From contig QWRL01000016.1 in assembly GCA_003670425.1 (NCBI GenBank), positions 1-21,556 of the forward strand: a DNA stretch of 21,556 bases. Direction: 5' to 3'. The notes beneath the pieces were generated by a model that did no database searches, was not told the DNA's origin, and saw only the letters and a program-made list of their open reading frames with translations. The position numbers and the translations under genes are program-made. Positions 1 to 7,522 of this stretch are shown piece by piece (the stretch's first letter is position 1; each line of letters opens with the position of its first letter). Source of the DNA: Chloroflexota bacterium. Its GTDB lineage: Bacteria > Chloroflexota > Anaerolineae > Anaerolineales > UBA11657.

Positions 1-96
1 CTGCAACGCTTTCAGAATATTGCCTTGATAGTCCTCGCGCGCAACCAAGCGCTCGTAGTCCCGCGCACGCGAAGCATAAATTTCCTTCAGTTCCAT
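1..96 (-). CDS. Class I SAM-dependent methyltransferase, N-terminal fragment
   Basis: Only the first 32 codons are inside the window; the gene runs off the left edge. The start is the ATG at 96-94 on the minus strand, preceded by a weak GAGA-like purine stretch. The peptide begins MELKEIYASRARDYERLVAR and continues with an ED-Y-Q-G-N motif. A tyrosine-rich opening followed by RLVxREDYQGN is the pattern I know from the start of stand-alone class I methyltransferases, just before the SAM-binding glycine motif. The glycine motif itself lies outside the window, so the substrate cannot be inferred. The gene is divergent from the sugar-kinase cluster. Confidence 0.6.
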   Translation of the reverse strand, partial: MELKEIYASRARDYERLVAREDYQGNILKALQ

Positions 97-459
97 TAAT
101 TATTTCTCGCTGTTGTGAATATGCAGAACCCAGAATTGGCGCACCAAGTTTGACACCAATAATTGTACGCGCAAGCGAGACCTTCCCGGCCTACCAGCAA
201 CTGGCTGCACAGTTTTGAAGTCACGCGAAATTGAACTACAGGGGCATGGCTTGTAATGGGCGCGTCTAAAGTCGGCCAAATTTGTGCCGCAGTCCAACCG
301 CGCTCCACTAATCCGGCTTGGCTTCCGAATGCAATCAGACCTAATCAATGATTACAATCCACCAGCCGCGCCTCCGCCACCACAGATTCTGTCTGCGAAC
401 TTTGTGCGCGCGAGTGCCCGCGCGTGCAGCCACGTACAATTGCCCGACAGACTCTTTCA
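97..459. other. Divergent intergenic region, no gene recognised
   Basis: These 363 bases separate the left-edge methyltransferase from the first PfkB kinase. The short open frames here overlap one another on the two strands and resemble no family I know. No tRNA-like or terminator-like structure is apparent. Candidate -10 hexamers matching TACAAT occur at 162-167 (minus strand), 353-358 (plus) and 435-440 (plus, about 20 bases before the kinase ATG). None has a convincing -35 partner at 16-18 bases, so promoters for both genes probably lie here but I cannot place them. Confidence 0.4.
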
Positions 460-1491
460 ATGAGCCCCACAATCAAACCGCCCACGCGTCCTGCTCCGCA
501 GCGCGCCGTCTTGCTCGGCGATATCAATATCGACATTAGCATGCCGGTAGCAGCTTACCCGCCACCCGGCAGCGATGCGCAGGCGCCGGACGCTTCGTGG
601 CAGCTGGGCGGCACGGCTTCAAATACTGCGTGCGTGCTGGCGCACCTCGGCCTGCCCACCGCCATTCTCTCGGCTGTGGGCACCGACCCATGGGCGGAGT
701 ATGCGCTGCGCGTGCTGGCACAAGCCGGCGTGGATACGCAGCTGGTGGTACGCAAAGCCCACGCCAGCACCGGGCTGATCTTTATTGCAGTTACGCCCGA
801 TGCTGAACGCACCATGTTTTGCGCGCGCGGCGCAAATGCACAGCTGCTGCCCGCGGATATTTCCACCGCCGCCCTCAACCAATGCAATCTCGTTTACCTT
901 TCCGGTCATCCGTTTTTAACCGAACCCGGGCGCAGTGCGGCGTGGCGGCTGGTTGAACTGGCGCGCACAAACAACTGTGCATTGTGCCTGGACGCCGGCC
1001 TCGCAGCTGCACAGCTCTGCCCGCAAGCGGTGCTTCGGCTGCTGCCGGATTTAGCGCTGTGCAGCATTGGCATGCGCGAGGCGCACGCCTTGCTTAAGTT
1101 GGAGCAGCCCGACGCTGTGGCCGACGCCTTGCTGGCGCGCGGAGTGCGCTGCGCTGCCGTCAAGCTGGGCGCAGCGGGCTGCCTGCTGGCCGATGCCAAC
1201 CAGCGCGTGCGCGTAGCGGGCTTTGCAGTTGCCGAACTTGACAGCACCGGTGCGGGCGATGCATTCTGCGCCGGCCTGTTGTTTGCGCACGTTTGCGGCC
1301 TCAACCTGCGCGCGGCCGGCATGCTCGCAAACGCGCTTGGTGCACTTGCAATTTCCACGGCAGGTGCTGGCGCGCAGCTGCCCGGCCCGGCCGCTGTGCT
1401 AAAGCTGTTGCATGCGCACGCCGCCGCATTAGACGCAGCTGATTTGCAGGCGGTGCTGCACGCACTCAGCCAGCCGGCGCAGCCCCTATGA
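460..1491 (+). CDS. PfkB-family carbohydrate kinase (ribokinase-like)
   Basis: Predicted ATP-dependent sugar or nucleoside kinase of the ribokinase/PfkB fold, 343 residues. The N-terminal GD-I-N-I-D segment is the usual first strand. A GG-T-A-S-N-T-A motif follows as the substrate-side signature. The C-terminal signature DSTGAGDAF has its first Asp at about residue 261 and the presumed catalytic base at Asp267. I chose the ATG at 460 because the protein fits family length from there; an in-frame GTG at 424 would add 12 unconserved residues. There is no clear Shine-Dalgarno site for either start. The stop overlaps the next kinase's start as ATGA, so the two genes are very likely co-translated. 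Substrate is unknown: motifs fit ribose, fructose, adenosine or other sugar kinases. Confidence 0.88.
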   Translation: MSPTIKPPTRPAPQRAVLLGDINIDISMPVAAYPPPGSDAQAPDASWQLGGTASNTACVLAHLGLPTAILSAVGTDPWAEYALRVLAQAGVDTQLVVRKAHASTGLIFIAVTPDAERTMFCARGANAQLLPADISTAALNQCNLVYLSGHPFLTEPGRSAAWRLVELARTNNCALCLDAGLAAAQLCPQAVLRLLPDLALCSIGMREAHALLKLEQPDAVADALLARGVRCAAVKLGAAGCLLADANQRVRVAGFAVAELDSTGAGDAFCAGLLFAHVCGLNLRAAGMLANALGALAISTAGAGAQLPGPAAVLKLLHAHAAALDAADLQAVLHALSQPAQPL

Positions 1492-2450
1492 ACGCAGCGC
1501 AGCCGCGTATTGTTTCAATTGGCGACATCAGCGTTGATGTGATCAGCGCGTCCGTGACCTTCCCGGTTGTGGCGGGCGGGCATCAGCAGGTGGCCAGCGC
1601 CAGCATGGAGCCGGGCGGCTCCAGCAACTTTATGATTGCAGCGGCGCGCCTCGGCTTGCAGGTGACCGCGCTTGGCGTGGTTGGGGCGGACCCTGTCGGC
1701 CCAATGGTGTTGCAACTGCTGGCAGAAGCCGGCGTTGCCACCGCTGCAGTGCGCGTGCAAACCGGCGGCACTACCACCGTTGTCAACGTGTTCGTGGATG
1801 CCGGCGCGCAGAATGTGTTTGTGTTTGCCCATGGAACGGGGCCGCAGCTTACGCTGGAGCCGGACTGGCTGGCCGCCATTGACGGCTGCGCAGCCTTGAT
1901 GGCGTGGGGCTACGGCCTGCAAGAGCAGCGCTTGCGCGCGCCCATGCTGGCCGCCCTTGAGTACGCACACGCGCAAGGCGTGCCGGTTTACTTTGATCCC
2001 GGCCCGGACCTGCCAGATTTTGAGAAGCTGGATGTGGCGCGCATCCTGCGCTGCACGCATACAGTGCTGCTCACCGCAGACGAGCTGCCGCTGCTAGCTG
2101 ATGGGCAGAGCGGCACCCAAGCGGTGGCAACAATTCTTAGCAAGGGCCCGGCACTTGTGTGCGTCAAGCGCGGCGCCGCCGGCAGCAGCACCTATACGCG
2201 CAACGCGCAGGTTGCGCACAGCGGCTACGCAGTGCCGGTCTTGGACACCACCGGCTGCGGCGATACTTTTGCGGCCGGCTTCCTGTATGCCGCAGTGCAC
2301 GCGTGGCCGGCAGAGCAGCAAGCCAGCCTCGCAAATGCTGCAGGCGCAGCCAAAGCTGCAAAGTTGGGCACGGGCCGGCAGGTGCCCACACTTGCGGAAA
2401 TCCAGCAGCTGCTGCACGCCAACGGCGTCGCGCTGCCGTGGGCACCATAG
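1488..2450 (+). CDS. PfkB-family carbohydrate kinase, second copy
   Basis: A second ribokinase-fold kinase, 320 residues, overlapping the preceding kinase gene by four bases. It opens with a VSIGDISVDVI strand, has the glycine-rich GGSSNFMIAAARLG substrate motif, and a C-terminal DTTGCGDTFAAGF signature with Asp253 and the presumed catalytic Asp259. A DPGPD segment in the middle is also typical of sugar kinases in this superfamily. It is clearly diverged from the first kinase, so this is not a recent tandem duplication. The tight coupling suggests related substrates or successive steps, or a heteromeric pair. The exact substrate cannot be read from the sequence. Confidence 0.88.
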   Translation: MNAAQPRIVSIGDISVDVISASVTFPVVAGGHQQVASASMEPGGSSNFMIAAARLGLQVTALGVVGADPVGPMVLQLLAEAGVATAAVRVQTGGTTTVVNVFVDAGAQNVFVFAHGTGPQLTLEPDWLAAIDGCAALMAWGYGLQEQRLRAPMLAALEYAHAQGVPVYFDPGPDLPDFEKLDVARILRCTHTVLLTADELPLLADGQSGTQAVATILSKGPALVCVKRGAAGSSTYTRNAQVAHSGYAVPVLDTTGCGDTFAAGFLYAAVHAWPAEQQASLANAAGAAKAAKLGTGRQVPTLAEIQQLLHANGVALPWAP

Positions 2451-2537
2451 GCACGGCACAGCTGCGCCGCATCCGCCACCCATCCATTCCCAAACTCCCG
2501 TGCGCCCGCATTCCGCACGCCCCTTTAAGCACCAGCA

Positions 2538-3461
2538 ATGAAGCCAGTTGACCTGCTCGCGCTGGGCGTGATCATTGATGATTTAGTTCTGGCAGATGGG
2601 ACTACTCATATGGGGCTGCTTGGCGGTGGCGGCCCGCAAACTGCATTCGGCATGCGCCTCTGTTCGGAAAGCGTGGGCTTGGCTGCCGGCGTGGGTGCGG
2701 ACTTTCCGCAAGCGGCGCGCGACTGGATGCACGGCGCCGGCATAGACACCAGCGCCGTGCGCCAAACCGCACAGCCCACGCTGCGCGCGTGGCAACTGTT
2801 GGAGGCCGACGGCCGCCACACTCAAGTTTGGCGTTCCCCTCTCAGCGCCCTGCCAGTCAACCTGGCGCTTGATACCACCACGCTGCCAGCCACGCATCGC
2901 AGCCTGCAAGGCTTGCACACTGGCATCCACCCGGAAGAACCAAACCTCGCGCGCCTGCAAGCGCTGCGCGCAATTACGCGCGTGCTCAGCATTGAAACCT
3001 GGCGCAGCGCCGCCAGCCCGCTGCGGCCCGAAGCGCTGCGCGCCGTGTTGCAGCTCGCGGATATCTTTTCGCCCAACGTTGCGGAAGCGGAATCGCTTGT
3101 GGGTGCGGGTGAGCCGCTGGCGCTGGCGCAGCGCCTGCTGGAACATGGTGGCCGCTTGATTGCACTGCGCATGGGCAATGCCGGCGTTCTGGTGTGCGCA
3201 GCCAACCAGAATGCACTGCACCTGCCAGCCCTTGCGGTCAGCGGCGCAACACATCCGTTGGGCGCGGGCAATGCCTTCTGCGGCGGATTCTTGGCCGGCT
3301 GGGCAGCCACTGCTGATGCTGCCAGCGCGGCAGCCTACGGCACCGTCGCAGCCAGTTTTATGTTGGAGCAGCCCGGCGTGCCGCCGGCGCCCGCCATGCT
3401 GCACCTGGAAGCGCAGCGCCGCCTGCAGCGCGCGCTGCAATCAATCCGCATCCTCAACTAG
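2538..3461 (+). CDS. PfkB-fold protein, MAK32-like, catalytic Asp replaced by Asn
   Basis: 307-residue member of the PfkB superfamily. The N-terminus reads VDLLALGVIIDDLVL, followed by a GGGGPQTAFGMRL motif and GVGADF, which resemble the MAK32-like branch known mainly from fungi. A SPNVAEAESLVG motif matches the family NxxExE region. The C-terminal signature, normally D-T-T-G-A-G-D, reads H-P-L-G-A-G-N here (residues 239-245): the first Asp is His and the catalytic base is Asn245 (codon 3270-3272). Kinase activity is therefore doubtful, although the fold looks intact. It sits 87 bases after the second kinase, and that gap holds nothing I recognise. It could be a non-catalytic partner, a regulator or an unusual kinase. 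Confidence 0.8.
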   Translation: MKPVDLLALGVIIDDLVLADGTTHMGLLGGGGPQTAFGMRLCSESVGLAAGVGADFPQAARDWMHGAGIDTSAVRQTAQPTLRAWQLLEADGRHTQVWRSPLSALPVNLALDTTTLPATHRSLQGLHTGIHPEEPNLARLQALRAITRVLSIETWRSAASPLRPEALRAVLQLADIFSPNVAEAESLVGAGEPLALAQRLLEHGGRLIALRMGNAGVLVCAANQNALHLPALAVSGATHPLGAGNAFCGGFLAGWAATADAASAAAYGTVAASFMLEQPGVPPAPAMLHLEAQRRLQRALQSIRILN

Positions 3462-3479
3462 TGCTGCGCCAGCGCAGCA
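3462..3479. repeat. Perfect inverted repeat directly after the stop codon
   Basis: The sequence TGCTGCGCCAGCGCAGCA is its own reverse complement, giving a 7-bp GC-rich stem with a CCAG loop. It begins the base after the TAG of the MAK32-like gene. There is no T tract after it, so it is not a canonical intrinsic terminator. It may act as an mRNA 3' end stabiliser or attenuator before the MFS gene, or as a protein-binding site. Confidence 0.4.
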
Positions 3480-3484
3480 TGCCA

Positions 3485-3490
3485 TATACT
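3485..3490 (+). promoter_or_regulatory. Candidate -10 element upstream of the MFS gene
   Basis: A TATACT hexamer lies in the 128-base gap between the MAK32-like gene and the MFS transporter, about 100 bases before the transporter ATG. It matches the bacterial -10 consensus at five of six positions. No matching -35 is visible. It could give the transporter half of the cluster its own promoter; the evidence is the hexamer alone. Confidence 0.25.
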
Positions 3491-3589
3491 TTGCCCGCAT
3501 GGGCTTGGCCACTTGTGCCGGCTCCTGCCGCTACCTAGTATTTACGTGCGCCTGTTACCTGTCGCTTCCGCCTGCCCGTAGCGCACCTG

Positions 3590-4942
3590 ATGACCAACAC
3601 GCTGCCCTTCATGACCGCTTTGCAACGGTCAAACTTTAAGCACATCTACGGCGATGTCATCTGGTACGGCGTGCTGCACGGCACCGCGATTGCGTTTCTA
3701 AACGTCTACGCAGCGCGCCTCGGCGCCACTCCCTTCCAGATTGCCTTCATCACCAGCGCACCAGCGGTCGTCAACCTGCTGCTGTCGCTGCCCATCGCGC
3801 GCTGGCTGGAACAGCGCCAACTGCATGGCACGGTTTACCGGTCGGCGCTCTACCACCGCCTGCCCTACTTTCTAATGGCCACCCTGCCGCTCTGGCTCGC
3901 TGCCAGCGCGCAGCCGCTGGCGCTCACAATCATCACGCTAATCATGGCAGTTTCTGGCCCCGCGGTCGAGATTGGCTTCCACGCGCAATATGCACAGGTC
4001 GTGGCGCCAGAATGGCGCCTGATTATTAGTGGCCGGCGCGTGGCCATGGTGGCTGCCAGCATCACGGTCTCCGCACTCTTTGCCGGGCAGCTGCTGGACC
4101 ACATCCCATTTCCGCTGAACTATCAGATTGTATTTGTACTGGGCGGCATTGGCGGTTTGGTCACCACCTACCATGTTGCGTCTTTGCGTGTGCCCCAGCC
4201 CGCCGCTTTGCACCCAGAACAAAAAACTGGCGCGGGCTTGCTGGAAGGCGGCACAGCGGTGGGAATGCTGCGCGCGCTCAATCCCATGCGCTCCGGCACC
4301 GGGCTGCGCTTTTTACTGCGCAGCAGCGGCCGGCCACTGCTGCGCTGGGACCTGCTGCGCAGTTCCTATGGGCGCCTCATGCTGGCGTACCTTGTCTTCT
4401 ACATTGCCCAGCTCATGCCTGTCGCACTCTTTCCAATTCTGTTTGTAAACGACCTGCTTTTTACGGATGGCACCATCAGCATCGCCACCACCCTGTTTCA
4501 CGGCGCAATGGTTTTGTCGTCGCTGCAAATTGGGCGCCTTACGCACCGCTTTGGCTTTCGCACAGTCTTGCTGGCGTCCGCCCTCATTTATGGTGCGCAT
4601 CCGCTGCTGGGTGCGCTCGCAATTGGCGCCAGGACCATCTGGCTGGGAGCGCTGATTGGCGGCATCGGCTGGGGATTGGGCGGCAGCGCATTGCACACGC
4701 ACTTGATGGACAGCGCTGCAGAAGCCGACCGCCCGGCTTACATGGCGCTGCACAATCTGGTTTTGAACCTCGGCATTCTCATCGGCGTGCTGCTCGGGCC
4801 GCTGCTCGCGCAGGTGGCAAGTGTGCGCGTCGGGCTCGCTGCCAGCGGGTTGCTAATGTTTGCTTCGGGCGCAATGCTCTGGCAATTTTCCGCCGCAACC
4901 CACCCCGGCCATGCAGCCCAACAACCCACGGTGGCAGACTAA
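3590..4942 (+). CDS. MFS transporter
   Basis: 450-residue polytopic membrane protein with about twelve hydrophobic segments arranged as two halves, separated by a hydrophilic central loop (roughly residues 200-265) rich in Arg, Gly and Ser. This is the layout of a major facilitator superfamily permease. The first helices (around YGVLHGTAIAFLNVYAARLG) and the paired short RW/RR loops between helices fit the family. The start is the ATG at 3590; a second in-frame ATG seven codons later is possible. Its position between sugar-kinase-like and ThuA/Gfo genes suggests that it moves a sugar, polyol or related solute. Direction of transport and substrate are not determinable here. Confidence 0.82.
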   Translation: MTNTLPFMTALQRSNFKHIYGDVIWYGVLHGTAIAFLNVYAARLGATPFQIAFITSAPAVVNLLLSLPIARWLEQRQLHGTVYRSALYHRLPYFLMATLPLWLAASAQPLALTIITLIMAVSGPAVEIGFHAQYAQVVAPEWRLIISGRRVAMVAASITVSALFAGQLLDHIPFPLNYQIVFVLGGIGGLVTTYHVASLRVPQPAALHPEQKTGAGLLEGGTAVGMLRALNPMRSGTGLRFLLRSSGRPLLRWDLLRSSYGRLMLAYLVFYIAQLMPVALFPILFVNDLLFTDGTISIATTLFHGAMVLSSLQIGRLTHRFGFRTVLLASALIYGAHPLLGALAIGARTIWLGALIGGIGWGLGGSALHTHLMDSAAEADRPAYMALHNLVLNLGILIGVLLGPLLAQVASVRVGLAASGLLMFASGAMLWQFSAATHPGHAAQQPTVAD

Positions 4943-4950
4943 CAGCGCCC

Positions 4951-5691
4951 ATGTGGCTATCGATCTTGCTCCCCAACCCGCTTGCGCAGGATGCGGCGGC
5001 CACCGCCATCACATTTTCCGTTTCGCTGCTTTGGCTGCGCTTGGTGGACTGGCTGGTTGCACGCGGCCTGCTTGCGCAAAAGCTAAGCCGCAAGATCATT
5101 CACATTGGCACCGGGCCGCCGTACATTTTGTGCTGGAACCTTTTTAGCAGCGCACCCTACGCAGCGTGGCTGGCCGCCCTCGTGCCGCTGGCTATCACCG
5201 CACAGTTTACGCTGGTGGGCCTGGGCTGGCTGCAGGATGATGCCGCTGTGCGCGCCATCACGCGCACCGGCAACCGCCGCGAAATGCTGCGTGGCCCGCT
5301 CCTATATGGCCTTGCATTTGTAGTTTGCACAGTTGTCTTCTGGCGCCACTCGCCGCTGGGCATTCTGGCGCTGATGCTGCTCTGCGGTGGCGATGGCCTG
5401 GCAGATATTGCGGGCCGGCGTTGGGGCACCACCCGCCTGCCTTTCAACGCCCGCAAAAGCTGGGCCGGTTCAGCCGCCATGTTTGCCGGTAGTTTTATTT
5501 TTGGTTCAATTTTTGTGCTGCTCTTCGCCGCGCTGGGCAACTACGTGCTTGCAAATGCACTGCCGCACAGCTTGCTGGCTTTGGCCGCAGTGGCACTGGC
5601 TGCCACACTTGTGGAGGCGCTGCCCCTGCCGGATGTGGACAACCTGACCGTTACAGCCGCCGCCGTGCTAGCCGGGTCTTGGCTGCTGTAG
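4951..5691 (+). CDS. SEC59/phytol-kinase-like integral membrane protein
   Basis: 246-residue multi-helix membrane protein of the dolichol kinase / phytol kinase (VTE5) / CTP-dependent lipid kinase family (COG0170 type). Visible signatures are SRKIIHIGTG near residue 46, GGDGLADIAGRRWG followed by LPFNARKSWAGS in the middle, and VEALPLPDVDNLTVTAA near the C-terminus. Known relatives phosphorylate polyprenyl alcohols such as dolichol, phytol or farnesol, usually with CTP. It starts eight bases after the MFS stop, so the two are probably co-transcribed. Why a polyprenol kinase would sit inside a carbohydrate cluster is unclear; it may supply a lipid carrier or salvage an isoprenoid alcohol. Confidence 0.75.
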   Translation: MWLSILLPNPLAQDAAATAITFSVSLLWLRLVDWLVARGLLAQKLSRKIIHIGTGPPYILCWNLFSSAPYAAWLAALVPLAITAQFTLVGLGWLQDDAAVRAITRTGNRREMLRGPLLYGLAFVVCTVVFWRHSPLGILALMLLCGGDGLADIAGRRWGTTRLPFNARKSWAGSAAMFAGSFIFGSIFVLLFAALGNYVLANALPHSLLALAAVALAATLVEALPLPDVDNLTVTAAAVLAGSWLL

Positions 5692-5723
5692 CGCAGCGCA
5701 GCACTGCCAGCTGTCCGATTGCA

Positions 5724-5741
5724 TATAAAATTTACCGGAGG
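5724..5741 (+). promoter_or_regulatory. AT-rich -10-like box and strong RBS before the ThuA-like gene
   Basis: The 55-base gap ahead of the ThuA-like gene holds a TATAAA stretch (5724-5729), unusually AT-rich for this window, and a clear GGAGG Shine-Dalgarno site (5737-5741) five bases before the ATG at 5747. The ribosome-binding site fixes the start with confidence. The TATAAA could be a -10, but it lies only about 20 bases from the ATG and has no evident -35. Confidence 0.45.
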
Positions 5742-5746
5742 CAATA

Positions 5747-6394
5747 ATGAAAAAGTCAGTACTGTTTTTGGCTGGCGGCTGGGACGGGCATCAGCCCCAT
5801 GAAACCGCGGCGCTCTTTAGCGCGCTGCTCGCGGCGCATGACTGCGATTGTGAAACTGCGTTGACGCTGGATGTGCTGCTCGACACCGAACGCTTGAGCC
5901 GGCTTGATTTGATTGTGCCCGTGTGGACAATGAGCGCGCTGCCTGCCGAACATTGCCGCAACTTGCAGGCCGCCGTGCAGGGCGGCGTTGGCCTGGCCGG
6001 CTGGCATGGCGGCATGGCTGATGCCTTCCGTGACAATACCGACTACCAGTTCATGGTTGGCGGCCAATGGGTGGCGCATCCGGGAAACATCATCGACTAT
6101 CGCGTGGACATCCGCAATCACACACACCCCATCACCGCCGGCCTGGCCGGGTTTGCAATGCACTCAGAGCAGTACTACATGCACGTTGACCCCAACAACC
6201 AAGTGCTAGCCACAACAACATTTGACGGAACGCATGCGGCGTGGACTGCCGGCACCGTGATGCCGGTGGCATGGACGCGGCAGTGGGGTGCCGGGCGCGT
6301 TGCCTACTGCGCGCTCGGCCATGTGCTCAAAGACTTTGATGTGCCCGAGGCGCGCGAGATTGTGAAGCGCGGCCTGCTGTGGGCCAGCCGCTAA
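5747..6394 (+). CDS. ThuA-like domain protein
   Basis: 215-residue protein of the ThuA-like (trehalose utilization) family, which has a class I glutamine-amidotransferase-like fold without the amidotransferase Cys. It opens with KSVLFLAGGWDGHQPHET. The middle carries GGVGLAGWHGGMADAFRDN and MVGGQWVAHPG, then HPITAGLAGFAMHSEQYYMH, and the C-terminal GAGRVAYCALGHV segment typical of the family. Relatives are encoded next to Gfo/Idh/MocA oxidoreductases in sugar and polyol catabolic clusters, as here, where the next gene is one. The biochemical role of the family is poorly defined; a sugar isomerase or 3-keto-sugar handling role is often suggested. Start set by a strong GGAGG site. Confidence 0.85.
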   Translation: MKKSVLFLAGGWDGHQPHETAALFSALLAAHDCDCETALTLDVLLDTERLSRLDLIVPVWTMSALPAEHCRNLQAAVQGGVGLAGWHGGMADAFRDNTDYQFMVGGQWVAHPGNIIDYRVDIRNHTHPITAGLAGFAMHSEQYYMHVDPNNQVLATTTFDGTHAAWTAGTVMPVAWTRQWGAGRVAYCALGHVLKDFDVPEAREIVKRGLLWASR

Positions 6395-6416
6395 CCCAAT
6401 GGAGACACGCAAACCC

Positions 6417-7481
6417 ATGAACATCGGATTGATCGGCTGCGGCAACATTGCGCCGGCTTACATCACTGGCTGCGCCCACTTTCCGGCAGACGTGCGCATC
6501 ATTGCATGCGCAGACATGGACGCTGAACGCGCCCGGCAGTTTGCCGCCACGCACCAACTGCGCGCCCAAAGCGTGGCTGAGCTGCTGCTGAACCCGGAAA
6601 TCGACCTGGTAATTAACCTCACCGTGCCCGCAGCGCATGTGGCGGTTAGCCTGCAAGTGGTGCAGGCTGGCAAGCATGTTTACAGCGAGAAGCCGCTGGC
6701 CCTCACACCTTCCGATGCGCGTTTAATTTTGAGCGTGGCGGCTGCCAACGACCGGCGCGTGGGCTGCGCACCCGACACGTTTCTGGGCGCGGGCGGCCAA
6801 ACGGCGCGCCACGCCATCGACACCGGCATGATTGGCGACCCCGTTGCTGCCACCGCCTTCATGGTCTGCCACGGCCACGAGAGCTGGCACCCCAACCCCG
6901 GCTTCTACTACCAACTGGGCGGCGGACCGATGTTTGACATGGGCCCGTACTACCTGACAACATTGGTGAACCTGCTGGGCCCGGCGCGGCGTGTGACCGG
7001 CGCCAGCAAGCGCACGTTTGAGCAGCGCACCGCCGGCCATGAAACCATCAAGGGCCAGGTGCTGCCGGTGAGCGTGGCCACGCACATCACCGGCAGCGTT
7101 GATTTTCATAGCGGCGCGATCGCCACCGTTGTGATGAGCTTCGACGTCTGGCGCCACAACCTGCCCGTGCTTGAAATCTATGGCACGCAAGGCACGCTGG
7201 CCGTGGCGGACCCGAATACATTTGGCGGACCCGTGCGCGTGTGGGAGGTGAAGACGGGCGAATGGCGCGAGCTGCCGCTGGCCGGCCGCGCCGACATCCA
7301 GCGCGGCGTGGGTGTGGTGGACATGGCGCGCAGCATTTCCAGCGGCGAGCCGCACCGCGCCAGCGGCGAGCTGGCCGCACATGTGGTGGAGCTGATGGCT
7401 GCGTTTGAGATTGCGTCAGGCAGCCAGCAGCACGTGCCAATTCAGTCGCACCCGGCAGCGCCCGCCGTGCTCTTGTTGTAG
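6417..7481 (+). CDS. Gfo/Idh/MocA-family NAD(P)-dependent oxidoreductase
   Basis: 354-residue sugar or polyol dehydrogenase. The N-terminal Rossmann motif IGLIGCGNIA binds NAD(P). The family EKP motif (YSEKPLAL) lies at about residues 91-93. The C-terminal sheet domain begins near the GGGPMFDMGPYYL segment, a substrate-side signature of the family. I prefer the ATG at 6417 because the Rossmann strand starts there and GGAG lies 12 bases upstream; an ATG at 6399 adds six residues. It follows the ThuA-like gene closely and is probably its metabolic partner. The gene ends the plus-strand cluster, facing the glycosyltransferase. The specific sugar is unknown. Confidence 0.88.
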   Translation: MNIGLIGCGNIAPAYITGCAHFPADVRIIACADMDAERARQFAATHQLRAQSVAELLLNPEIDLVINLTVPAAHVAVSLQVVQAGKHVYSEKPLALTPSDARLILSVAAANDRRVGCAPDTFLGAGGQTARHAIDTGMIGDPVAATAFMVCHGHESWHPNPGFYYQLGGGPMFDMGPYYLTTLVNLLGPARRVTGASKRTFEQRTAGHETIKGQVLPVSVATHITGSVDFHSGAIATVVMSFDVWRHNLPVLEIYGTQGTLAVADPNTFGGPVRVWEVKTGEWRELPLAGRADIQRGVGVVDMARSISSGEPHRASGELAAHVVELMAAFEIASGSQQHVPIQSHPAAPAVLLL

Positions 7482-7519
7482 GCGCGTGGCGCTGCGGGCT
7501 GCGCTGCCCGCGCCGCGCC
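7481..7519. terminator. GC-rich nested inverted repeat between convergent genes
   Basis: GGCGCG (7481-7486) can pair with CGCGCC (7514-7519), and inside it GCGGGC (7494-7499) pairs with GCCCGC (7506-7511) around a TGCGCT loop. It fills the 41-base gap between the oxidoreductase and glycosyltransferase stops. No T tract follows on either strand, so it is at best a non-canonical or Rho-assisted terminator, or a barrier to convergent transcription. Confidence 0.35.
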
Positions 7520-7522
7520 AGA

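Noticed and set aside
100..348. Minus-strand open frames of 70-82 residues in the left intergenic region
   Set aside because: They overlap one another in different frames, have no ribosome-binding site or recognised motif, and sit just upstream of a gene start.
2583..3440. 285-residue minus-strand open frame opposite the MAK32-like gene
   Set aside because: It mirrors the plus-strand gene almost exactly, has no recognisable motif, and the plus-strand frame has clear PfkB motifs.
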